A stretch of DNA of 64,000 bases from JANXQE01 sp035651635. GTDB lineage: Bacteria > Verrucomicrobiota > Verrucomicrobiia > Limisphaerales > UBA8199. The notes beneath the pieces were generated by a model that searched no databases, had not been told where the DNA came from, and worked only from the letters and a program-made list of their open reading frames with translations. The stretch's first letter is position 1, and each line of letters begins with the position of its first letter. A program made the translations under genes and the position numbers. Positions 16,642-24,123 of the stretch are shown here, one piece after another. The DNA lies in the NCBI GenBank assembly GCA_035651635.1, contig DASRFK010000179.1:41686-105685 (forward strand), written 5' to 3'.

Positions 16642-17414
16642 GCGATTCCCTCCAAAGCGGCATCTCGACCCACAACCTGAATTTGTGGTACGCCAAATTT
16701 CAGGCGTTGATCAATGTAACCGTAAACATCAAGGACGGGTTGATCACCTCGCTGATTGGACCTTCGGGTTGCGGCAAGACCACGCTGCTGCGTTGCTTCA
16801 ACCGGGTCAACGAACGCTACAGTTACGTCACCACCACCGGCCAAATCCGAATTCTGGGCAAAAACATCTACGATCCGGACGTTTCGCTCATTGAGCTGCG
16901 CAAATCAGTAGGCATGGTTTTTCAACGACCCAACCCGCTGCCGATCTCCGTTTACGAAAACGTCGTGTTCGGCTTGCGCATTCACACTCGCGGCCGGGAT
17001 TTGAACCGAGCCAGCCTCGATCAAGCCGTGGAAACATCGCTGACCGAGGTGGGGCTGTGGAAAGATCTCAAAGACCGGCTCCAGGCCAAAGCCACCGGGC
17101 TTCAGCTCGAACAACAACAGAAGCTCTGCATCGCGCGGCTCTTGCCCCTCAAACCTCGAGTGATTCTGATGGATGAACCATGCTCCGCGCTGGATGTGGA
17201 GGGCACCCGCGCGATTGAGGAATTGATGTTCGGGCTGAAGGGCCGCTACACCCTTCTCATCGTCACCCACAATATGGCCCAGGCCCGCCGGGCCAGCGAC
17301 GAGTGCATCTTCATGCTGCTCGGCGAGATGATCGAACACAGCCGGACCGAACAACTCTTCCTCGCTCCAAAACATCCGAAAACCGCCGAATACATTGAAG
17401 GGCGTTACGGATGA
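16638..17414 (+). CDS. pstB: Phosphate ABC ATPase, subunit 2 (degenerate signature motif)
   Basis: This 258-residue PstB-type ATPase keeps Walker A GPSGCGKTT (41-49), Q-loop Gln96 (GMVFQRPNPLP), Walker B LMDEP (Asp179, Glu180) and H-loop His211 (VTHNM). The ABC signature LSGGQ is replaced by LQLEQ (155-159). On its own as a homodimer it would lack a working signature; paired with subunit 1, which has LSGGQ but lost Q- and H-loop residues, one complete ATP site can form. It is the last gene of the PhoU-pst operon. Confidence 0.9.
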   Translation: MSDSLQSGISTHNLNLWYAKFQALINVTVNIKDGLITSLIGPSGCGKTTLLRCFNRVNERYSYVTTTGQIRILGKNIYDPDVSLIELRKSVGMVFQRPNPLPISVYENVVFGLRIHTRGRDLNRASLDQAVETSLTEVGLWKDLKDRLQAKATGLQLEQQQKLCIARLLPLKPRVILMDEPCSALDVEGTRAIEELMFGLKGRYTLLIVTHNMAQARRASDECIFMLLGEMIEHSRTEQLFLAPKHPKTAEYIEGRYG

Positions 17415-17762
17415 GCTCAGGGAATTGTTAGCAGGTGATCAGGTTTTCAAGTTATCACGACTGAGCTCTCTGGAACTTGTAACATCCCGCGTGGATGAAT
17501 AAAAATAGCCCGGTTCTTCAAGGGTCGCAGCCCGCGCAGACCTCCGGTTAACGCCTTGATAACCTGATACCCTGATAACTTGATAACCCTCGGTCCACAG
17601 CCGCCCTCTGGGATTCCTTGCAGGATGGGGGCTGAAATCCAGAGGAGGTTGGGTTGCCAAGCTCGCGGGCAGACTCTAGTAAGCCAGTTTAGCTTTTGCG
17701 TTCTTGCGCTCCTTCGCGGCAACCTTCTCGCGTTTGCGCAGGCGCGCTCGTGGCGATGAGTT
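17415..17762. other. Repeat-rich region after the pst operon
   Basis: No gene was recognised. It contains two 8-bp arrays, (G/A)GTTATCA type, at 17433-17458 and 17555-17590 (the latter on the minus strand), and the decayed mazG-tail copy described separately. No clear pst terminator is visible. Confidence 0.7.
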
Positions 17763-17769
17763 TCAGAAG
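17609..17769 (-). pseudogene. Decayed duplicate of the mazG 3' end
   Basis: These ~160 bp match 18666-18820 closely, including the last ~26 codons of mazG, its stop region and the DNA behind it. Compared with the intact gene this copy has two single-base deletions (cctggcgc to cctgcgc, gcaaagaacg to gcaagaacg) and a TAA in place of the TGA stop, so it cannot encode the same tail. The ORF6N gene lies between the two copies and takes its own stop codon from this copy, suggesting the gene arrived with or caused the duplication. Confidence 0.75.
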
Positions 17770-18347
17770 GCGAACTTCATCGCCGGAGTGTGGATTTTGG
17801 TTTGGCGCGGTGAGGGTCGGCATCCTTTGACGTGGAAGCCGATTTCGCGCGGCGGCTGTTGAGGAATGGACGGATTCATGAGTTGCCGAATGGCTTCGAA
17901 AAGGGAGCGGATGGCGTCGTCATGACCTTCGATGCGTTTTTCCAGTTCGGAGAGCTTGCGAGCGAGCTCGACGTGGCTGCCAAGCACCCGGCGGAGTTGG
18001 ACGAAGGCGCGCATGATGGCGATGTTGACCTGAACGGCGCGGTCGCTGTGGAGCACGGTGGAGAGCATGGCGACTCCTTGCTCCGTGAAGGCGAACGGGA
18101 GATACTTGAAATGCTGTCCGCGCCTTAAGCTTCCAAATTGGAATCTTAAAGCCTCGGACTCTTCGGGCGTAAGCTGGAACATGAAATCCGGCGGAAACCG
18201 GCCGAGGTTGCGCTTGACCGCTTTGTTGAGGTTGCCCGTCGAAACGCCATACAAGATGGCCAAGTCCCGATCGAGCATTACTTTCTCGCCTCGGAGCAAG
18301 TAGATTGTTCTTTGGATTCGCTCGATCGGAATAAGTGAGGATTGCAT
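17763..18347 (-). CDS. ORF6N-domain DNA-binding protein
   Basis: The 194-residue protein begins with an ORF6N domain (residues ~5-90): RTIYLLRGEKVMLDRDLAILYGV, LNKAVKRNLGRFPPDFMFQLT and a later FAFTEQGVAMLSTVL. This domain is common in phage-derived and mobile DNA-binding proteins. A helical region (~110-160, ELARKLSELEKRIEGHDDAI) follows and could dimerise. The function in bacterial chromosomes is unknown. The gene is flanked by direct copies of the mazG tail and by 8-bp repeat arrays, consistent with horizontal arrival. Confidence 0.88.
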   Translation of the reverse strand: MQSSLIPIERIQRTIYLLRGEKVMLDRDLAILYGVSTGNLNKAVKRNLGRFPPDFMFQLTPEESEALRFQFGSLRRGQHFKYLPFAFTEQGVAMLSTVLHSDRAVQVNIAIMRAFVQLRRVLGSHVELARKLSELEKRIEGHDDAIRSLFEAIRQLMNPSIPQQPPREIGFHVKGCRPSPRQTKIHTPAMKFAF

Positions 18348-18738
18348 ATAAGGTTATCAAGTCATCAGGTGGGAGCGTGGGGTTTTGGGCGGGCTGTGTC
18401 GAATGCCGATACATGATGATTTCTGTCGATTCTGGGCGGGGTGCAATCATTTCTGTGGTCATTAACCGGAGGTCCGCGCTGCCTTGCCTCCGGCTGCTAT
18501 CTGGCAGTCCTGACCGGTTACAGGCTTAGCTGCGGGTGGAACTGAAATTTCTGGTGAGATTAGGTAAGAAACGGGCTGGAGTATCGGCCGTCCCTTCGGG
18601 ACTTGGGGGTTTTCCGATGCCACAACCCAGCGCTGAAGCGCTGGGCTATTTTCGGTCATCCCTCCGGGATTCCTTCCAGGATGGGATTCAGACGATGTTG
18701 GATTACCCAGTCCTCAGGGCAGAGCCTAGTAAGCCAGT
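18348..18738. other. Intergenic region with structured repeat
   Basis: No gene was recognised. It includes an 8-bp array fragment at 18351-18370 and the structured element at 18586-18686. Its right end is the DNA duplicated at 17609 onwards. Confidence 0.65.
18586..18686 (+). repeat. Structured dispersed repeat, copy 1
   Basis: The element reads ggccgtcccttcgggac, then the perfect hairpin cccagcgct-ga-agcgctggg (18626-18645), then catccctccgggattcc. A second copy in reverse orientation at about 56130-56225 has the same three parts, but its hairpin stem is cccaacgtt/aacgttggg. The paired changes keep the stem, pointing to selection on structure or hairpin-specific copying. Confidence 0.75.
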
Positions 18739-19416
18739 TCACCTTTTGCGTTCTTTGCGCTCTTTCGCGGCAACCTTCTCCCGTTTGCGCCAGGCGCGCT
18801 CGTGGCGCTGAGTTTCAGAGCGCAACAGGTCTTCGGCGGACCAGCCATTCTTCTGCGCCTGGGCCGCTAATGAGAAAAGTTGGCGGCCAAGTTCGCGGCG
18901 GTTCAGCGTTTTCCGCGGCGGTGCCACGTTATCGAGCTTCGCTCGCCGCGCTTTTTTGAGGAGCTTTTCGGCGCGCAACAGAGCCGGCAGATGTTTGGGC
19001 ACGCCGTCCAGGGCGGAGGCGCGGGCGTGGCGTGTGCCGTGTTTCTCCGCGCGCTTGATCTTTTCCCAATTGGCCCAAACCTGGTCGACGTCTTTGACTT
19101 TGACGTCCCCAAAAACGTGAGGATGGCGGCGGATGAGCTTTTGCGCAATGCGCCGGGCGACCTTTTCGAAATCGAACGCGCCGCGTTCCTTCGCCAATTG
19201 GCAATGAAAGACGACCTGCAACAACAGGTCGCCGAGTTCTTCTTCCAGCTCGTGGTCATCGTCGGATTCGATGGCATCCATCAACTCGTAGGCTTCCTCA
19301 ACGGCATGCCAGCGCAAGGATCGATGATCCTGCTCGCGGTCCCAGGGACACCCCTTGGGGCTGCGCAGTTTGGCCATAATCCTGATCAGTTCATCGATCG
19401 CTGCTTTTCTTCTCAT
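18739..19416 (-). CDS. mazG: Nucleoside triphosphate pyrophosphohydrolase MazG
   Basis: The 225-residue protein starts with the MazG signature LRSPKGCPWDREQDHRSLRWHAVEE, followed by the metal-binding acidic helices EEAYELMDAI and EELGDLLLQVVFHC, and HPHVFGD with WEKIKRAEK. MazG hydrolyses (d)NTPs to monophosphates, cleaning the nucleotide pool. The C-terminus is a lysine/arginine-rich tail (EKVAAKERKERKR) whose DNA is duplicated 1 kb downstream. The start ATG 19416 fits the family. Confidence 0.93.
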   Translation of the reverse strand: MRRKAAIDELIRIMAKLRSPKGCPWDREQDHRSLRWHAVEEAYELMDAIESDDDHELEEELGDLLLQVVFHCQLAKERGAFDFEKVARRIAQKLIRRHPHVFGDVKVKDVDQVWANWEKIKRAEKHGTRHARASALDGVPKHLPALLRAEKLLKKARRAKLDNVAPPRKTLNRRELGRQLFSLAAQAQKNGWSAEDLLRSETQRHERAWRKREKVAAKERKERKR

Positions 19417-19470
19417 GCAATTGTTTAAGAGCGTGTTTTAGTCCCGTCTTCAGCCGTAACGATGCAGTTC

Positions 19471-19627
19471 AACCACGGATGGACACGGATGAACACTGAT
19501 AAAATGAGCGGATTGCCATCAACTTGGCTGCCTGAGCTCGCATCACCTTTAGGTGAACGGAGCAGCCTTGCCCGAGATAGCTTCTGCCCCTCTCTGATCC
19601 GTGCGAATCGGTGTTCATCGGTGGTTT
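19471..19627. repeat. Inverted pair of ACCACGGATxxACAC repeats
   Basis: The motif accacggatggacacggatg (from 19471) and an inverted copy ending ttcatcggtggtt (19594-19627) flank about 95 bases; together they form a large imperfect hairpin. A third single copy is at 42352-42381. A separate hairpin repeat, ccgcctgaaggcgg, follows at about 19669 and recurs (cctcaaggcgg) at about 42410. These repeats are widespread in Verrucomicrobiota and Planctomycetota genomes by my recollection. Confidence 0.75.
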
Positions 19628-19714
19628 TTAGCTGCATGGTTTGGGCTTTAGGTGGCCCGGCGCCGAAACCGCCTGAAGGCGGGATTCCAAACCCCCAGGC
19701 GCAATCGAAACCGA

Positions 19715-20791
19715 TTAAAGTATCACCAGGTCATCGCGGTGTACCACTTCCACCCGCTTCAAAGCGCCGGCCCGAATCTCGCTCGAGCCAAAGCCGGCGA
19801 TCCCGCGGGCAAATTCCATTCCATCGGCATCGCAAATTCGGACCACTTCGCCGGCGTTGAACTCGCCGTCACAGCGAGCAATGCCTGGGGGCAAGAGGCT
19901 CTTGCCATTTTCGCGCAAGGCTTTTCGGGCGCCGGGATCCACGAAGAGCGTGCCTTTTGGGTGATGAAAAAAAGCGATCCACCGTTTCCGGCTCTGCATC
20001 CGGCTGGTTTGGGGCACGAACAAGGTGCCTTCGTCCTGCCCGGCCAGCACGCGAGCCAATGCGTCCTTTTTTTTGCCCGACGCAATGACCAGAGGAATGC
20101 CCGAGCGCACCACAATTTTGGCGGCCTGGATCTTGGAAGCCATGCCGCCGACGGCCGTGGCGCTGTCGGTGCCGCCGGCGATTTTTTCGAGGGCACCGTC
20201 GATCCGGTCGACCAACGGGATGGTTTTGGAATCAACCTTGCCAAAATTTTGCAAAACGCCGTCGACGGTGGTCAGGATCACCAATAGATCCGCCGGCAAT
20301 AACGAAGCGACCAGGGCGGAGAGCTTGTCGTTGTCACCGAATTGCAGTTCGGTCGACGAGACGACATCGTTTTCATTAATAATCGGCACGATGCCATGTC
20401 GCAAAAGTGTGACCAGGGTGTTGCGGGCATTCAGGTGGCGTTCGTGGTGCTCGAGATCGTCGTGAGTCAGGAGGATCTGGGCTACCGACAAACCAAAAGC
20501 GCTGAACAGCTCCTCGTAGCTGGCCATTAACCGTGATTGGCCGATGGCCGCGCAAGCCTGCAGCTCGGCCAATTCGGCAGGCCTGCGGGTGTGGCCCAAA
20601 ACGCCCATGCCGGCCCCCACTGCGCCGGAAGAAACCAGTAGCATTTCCTTGCCAGCCTGGCGCTGCTGGGCGATTTGCTCGACCAGCTGTTTCATCTGGT
20701 TTACGTCGGGGCGTTTCTGGGCGTCAGTCAGAACACCAGTGCCGAGCTTGACGACGATGCGGGCGGCGTTTTTGAGCAGTTTAGAACGCAC
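19715..20791 (-). CDS. proB: Glutamate 5-kinase
   Basis: About 358 residues: an amino-acid kinase domain (RIVVKLGTGVLTD, LLVSSGAVGAGMG, NENDVVSSTELQFGDNDKLSALVA, and GTDSATAVGGMASKIQAA) and a C-terminal PUA domain (~270-358, KGTLFVDPGARKAL...). It phosphorylates glutamate in the first step of proline synthesis. GTG 20791 is preferred over a TTG at 20806 because it starts directly before the kinase core. Its usual partner proA is not in the window. Confidence 0.95.
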   Translation of the reverse strand: MRSKLLKNAARIVVKLGTGVLTDAQKRPDVNQMKQLVEQIAQQRQAGKEMLLVSSGAVGAGMGVLGHTRRPAELAELQACAAIGQSRLMASYEELFSAFGLSVAQILLTHDDLEHHERHLNARNTLVTLLRHGIVPIINENDVVSSTELQFGDNDKLSALVASLLPADLLVILTTVDGVLQNFGKVDSKTIPLVDRIDGALEKIAGGTDSATAVGGMASKIQAAKIVVRSGIPLVIASGKKKDALARVLAGQDEGTLFVPQTSRMQSRKRWIAFFHHPKGTLFVDPGARKALRENGKSLLPPGIARCDGEFNAGEVVRICDADGMEFARGIAGFGSSEIRAGALKRVEVVHRDDLVIL

Positions 20792-21347
20792 AGGGTTTGG
20801 TAACAAACCCGCCGAGAAGTGTCGAGGCGTCGTTGGCCAAATCGGTTATCAGGTTGTCAGGTTATCAGGTTGTCAGGTTATCAGGTTATCAGGTAGTCAA
20901 GGAGGCGGCAGGAGATGTTCCAATGATGTCACCCAAAAGTCACTGCTTCGGAGTGAGCATCTATGAGGGTACGGCGTCTAAGTTGACGGGATGAAACATA
21001 ATCCGATGCGAACGATAGCCCTGACGTATCCGGGCTTCCACGCCCTGCCGTCCGGGGTGAAGCGCCTGCTTGTGCTTTCAGAGAGCTTCTTTTTTGAAGA
21101 GGAAGGGGGCCGGCCGGGAATTGCGCGCGAACCGCAAAGGAACTGCGCCGCGAAGGCCTGTGCGAACCAGGCGGTCGCCCACCCTTTTCGAACCCGGAAT
21201 GGCTCAACTAATGACGCGGCACCGCGCGGTTGAACCTCGCGATTGTTCCGGTTAGCCTTCTCATGTTCCCGACGTATTGGTCTCAGGAAATCCGAAGGCA
21301 AATAAATCCGCTAACCGGAAGCCGGATGCGCGGAACGCGACCCGATC
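20792..21347. other. Long intergenic region between proB and the phosphoesterase
   Basis: 556 bp between divergent genes. It holds the seven-unit 8-bp array (20844-20899). Beyond that I see no conserved gene; short open frames in it lack any recognisable motif. Confidence 0.6.
20844..20899. repeat. Seven-unit 8-bp tandem array, GGTTATCA
   Basis: Seven perfect-length units run in tandem: ggttatca, ggttgtca, ggttatca, ggttgtca, ggttatca, ggttatca, ggtagtca. It is the longest of five arrays with this unit in the window. It lies 50 bp upstream of the proB start codon and could affect its promoter. Confidence 0.85.
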
Positions 21348-24077
21348 ATGCTGAATATAAAACTTAACGAACTGGCGAAAACCGCAGTTTGTATCGGCCT
21401 GGGCTTTGTTTCGTTTGCGGCATTGCCTCAAGCGACCCATGATTCATTGGACTGGTCGGAAAATGTCGGCCGGAGCCGCGCGGAGCGAGTGGTGTTACCG
21501 GTTAACCAGGTGATTACACCCGTCGGCAAACAAATCGAGCTGCACGGGCTGCGTCCGCAAGTGCTCGCGTTGAGTCCCGACAAACGAATCCTGGTCACCT
21601 CGGGTAAAACGCGTGATCTGGTTGTGATCGACACGGAAACGGAGACGATAGTGCAGAAGGTCGCGCTGCCCACAAATGGTCCATTGCAGTCGTTGCCGCA
21701 AGAGGGTACCGGCCACATTCTCAAGCCGGATAAGGACGAACAAGCCAGTTACACAGGGCTGGCTTTCTCCCCGGACGGTGCGCGTCTGTATCTGTCGAAT
21801 GTGAAAGGGAGCATCAAGGTGTTTGCGGTGGGAGCGGATCATCGAGTCCAAGGTCTCGGGTCAATTTCATTGCCGGAGGCCAATGCGCCTCTGCGGAAGG
21901 AGGAGATTCCCTCAGGCTTGGCGATTTCGGCAGATGGCAGGCGTCTTTATGTCGTCGGGAGCCTGTCCAACCGGCTGTTGGAGTTTGAGTTGCCGGCAGG
22001 GAAACTGGCCCGCACGTTTGAGGTCGGCGCGGTGCCTTATACCGTGGCGCTGGCGGGGCGCAAAGCGTACGTGAGCAACTGGGCCGGGCGCCGCCCGGAT
22101 GCGACCAGCCTGACGGGCGCGGCTGGCCGGGGCACGGTTGTGCGGACCGATTCGCGGGGAGTGGCCAGCGAAGGCTCGGTTTCGGTGATCGACCTGGAGA
22201 CCGGCAAGCAGGTCGCCGAAATCATGACCGGCCTGCACGCCTGCGCATTGCAGGTGACTCCGGACGGCCGGTATGTCTGCGTCGCGAACGCGAACAGTGA
22301 CACAGTGAGTGTGATCTCCACCTCGACCGACCAGGTGGTCGAGACATTGCCCGTGAGCTGGCAGCCCCAGGATATTTTCGGCGCCTCACCCAATGCGCTG
22401 GCCATGGATAAGGCGGGCAGGACGCTCTACGTCTGTGACGGGACGCAAAACGCCGTGGCCGTGATTTCGTTTCATCCGGGCCGATCTCGATTTTTGGGGT
22501 TGCTGCCCCTCGGGCAACGGGGAGGTTCCAAGCTGGCCGGCCTGATTCCCACCGGTTGGTTTCCAGGGGCCATCGTGTTTGACCACGAACGCCGGAAACT
22601 GTATGTGGCAAACATAAAAGGCACACTACCCGACCCGAAATATGATCCGGCTCACCGTGGGTACAACTCGCACCAGCATCTGGGCACGGTTTCGGTCATC
22701 CCGTTGCCGGACAAAGTCGAGCTGGAACGCCAGACGAGGGTCGTGAATAAAAATTACCGGCGCGCTGTGGCTGAGAACGTGTTCCTGCCCGCCCGGCCCG
22801 GTCAACCGGCCCGGCCGGTGCCCGAGCGGATAGGGGAGCCCTCGGTTTTCAAACACGTCGTCTATTTGATCAAAGAGAATCGCACCTACGACCAGGTTCT
22901 CGGCGACATCAAAGAAGGCAACGGCGACCCGCGGTTGTGCGTCTTTGGTGAACGCGTCACCCCCAATCAGCACAAGCTGGTTCATGATTTTGTGCTGATG
23001 GACAACCTGTATTGCTGCGGCATCCTGAGCGCCGACGGTCATCAATGGGCCGACACCGCGCTGGCTACCGATTACATGGAAAAGTCGTTTGCCGATTTCC
23101 CGCGCAGCTACCCGGATCTTCAGGACCCGGACGATTTCGACGCGGTGGCCTATTCGCCGGGCGGATTCATCTGGGACAATGCCCTGAGCCACGGCAAAAC
23201 CTTCCGGGATTATGGTGAAGGCACCGTGGCGGTGAAGGCCTGGAAAGATCCCGGCCGCAAAGCGCCAGTCACCTTTCTGGATTCGTACCGCGATTTTATC
23301 AATCACACCGGTTTGATCACTTACAGCAACTACCCGGGTCTAAAATCGCTGGCGCCGTATATGATGACTAATACAGTGGGGTGGGAGATGGCGATTCCCG
23401 ACGTTTACCGCGCGGCTCAGTTCCTGAGCGAATTCAGGAAATTTGAGGCCAATGGCGACCTGCCCAACTTGATTGTCATGGATTTGCCCAATGATCATAC
23501 TTCCGGCACCGATCCGGGGCTGCCGACGCCGCCTGCCCAAGTGGCGGACAACGATTTGGCTTTTGGCCAAATTGTTGAGGCGATCAGCCACAGCCGGTAC
23601 TGGAAGGACACCTGCATTTTCGCGGTGGAGGACGATCCGCAATCGGGCTGGGACCACGTGAGCGGCTATCGCACGACGGCCTATGCGATCAGCGCCTACA
23701 CCAAGCGGCACGCGGTTGTGAGCCTGAACTACAACCAAACCAGCATCCTGCGAACGATGGAATTGATGCTGGGCCTTCCCCCAATGAACCTGTTCGACGC
23801 CACCGCCACGCCGATGACCGAGTGCTTCACGGAGCAGCCTGATTTCGCCCCATTCGCATGTCTCACCAACAATATTCCCCTGGACCAGATGAACCCAACC
23901 ATCTCAAGCATTCGGGACCCGCGACAAAGGCATGATGCAATCCTGTCCGCGCGGCTGCCCCTGCAAAAGCCGGACCAATGTCCCGAGCGCGTTCTCAACA
24001 AGATATTGTGGCATGCGCAAAGAGGCTTTCAGGAGCCTTACCCCGACTGGGCGATCACGGAAGCGGATAACGATTGA
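21348..24077 (+). CDS. Secreted beta-propeller / phosphoesterase fusion
   Basis: The 909-residue protein has a signal peptide (~1-28), then a YVTN/YncE-type seven-bladed propeller (~60-460) with repeats such as LAFSPDGARLYLSN, LAISADGRRLYVVG and LQVTPDGRYVCVANAN. A phosphoesterase domain (~480-870) of the PF04185 type (phospholipase C/acid phosphatase) follows: FKHVVYLIKENRTYDQVLGD, SADGHQWADTA, LPNDHTSGT and VEDDPQSGWDHVSGYRTTA, which carry the Asn, His and Asp metal/nucleophile positions. It probably cleaves phosphoesters in the periplasm or outside. The gene lacks an obvious partner. Confidence 0.88.
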   Translation: MLNIKLNELAKTAVCIGLGFVSFAALPQATHDSLDWSENVGRSRAERVVLPVNQVITPVGKQIELHGLRPQVLALSPDKRILVTSGKTRDLVVIDTETETIVQKVALPTNGPLQSLPQEGTGHILKPDKDEQASYTGLAFSPDGARLYLSNVKGSIKVFAVGADHRVQGLGSISLPEANAPLRKEEIPSGLAISADGRRLYVVGSLSNRLLEFELPAGKLARTFEVGAVPYTVALAGRKAYVSNWAGRRPDATSLTGAAGRGTVVRTDSRGVASEGSVSVIDLETGKQVAEIMTGLHACALQVTPDGRYVCVANANSDTVSVISTSTDQVVETLPVSWQPQDIFGASPNALAMDKAGRTLYVCDGTQNAVAVISFHPGRSRFLGLLPLGQRGGSKLAGLIPTGWFPGAIVFDHERRKLYVANIKGTLPDPKYDPAHRGYNSHQHLGTVSVIPLPDKVELERQTRVVNKNYRRAVAENVFLPARPGQPARPVPERIGEPSVFKHVVYLIKENRTYDQVLGDIKEGNGDPRLCVFGERVTPNQHKLVHDFVLMDNLYCCGILSADGHQWADTALATDYMEKSFADFPRSYPDLQDPDDFDAVAYSPGGFIWDNALSHGKTFRDYGEGTVAVKAWKDPGRKAPVTFLDSYRDFINHTGLITYSNYPGLKSLAPYMMTNTVGWEMAIPDVYRAAQFLSEFRKFEANGDLPNLIVMDLPNDHTSGTDPGLPTPPAQVADNDLAFGQIVEAISHSRYWKDTCIFAVEDDPQSGWDHVSGYRTTAYAISAYTKRHAVVSLNYNQTSILRTMELMLGLPPMNLFDATATPMTECFTEQPDFAPFACLTNNIPLDQMNPTISSIRDPRQRHDAILSARLPLQKPDQCPERVLNKILWHAQRGFQEPYPDWAITEADND

Positions 24078-24123
24078 GCATCCAAATCGCTTGCAACCGC
24101 ACGTCGGTACTGCACCGTTTGGC

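Noticed and set aside
20844..20899. A CRISPR array
   Set aside because: Units are only 8 bases with no spacers, so this is a simple tandem array.
20991..21301. Short open frames between proB and the phosphoesterase gene
   Set aside because: Three overlapping frames on both strands have no motif, no ribosome binding site and no consistent codon pattern.
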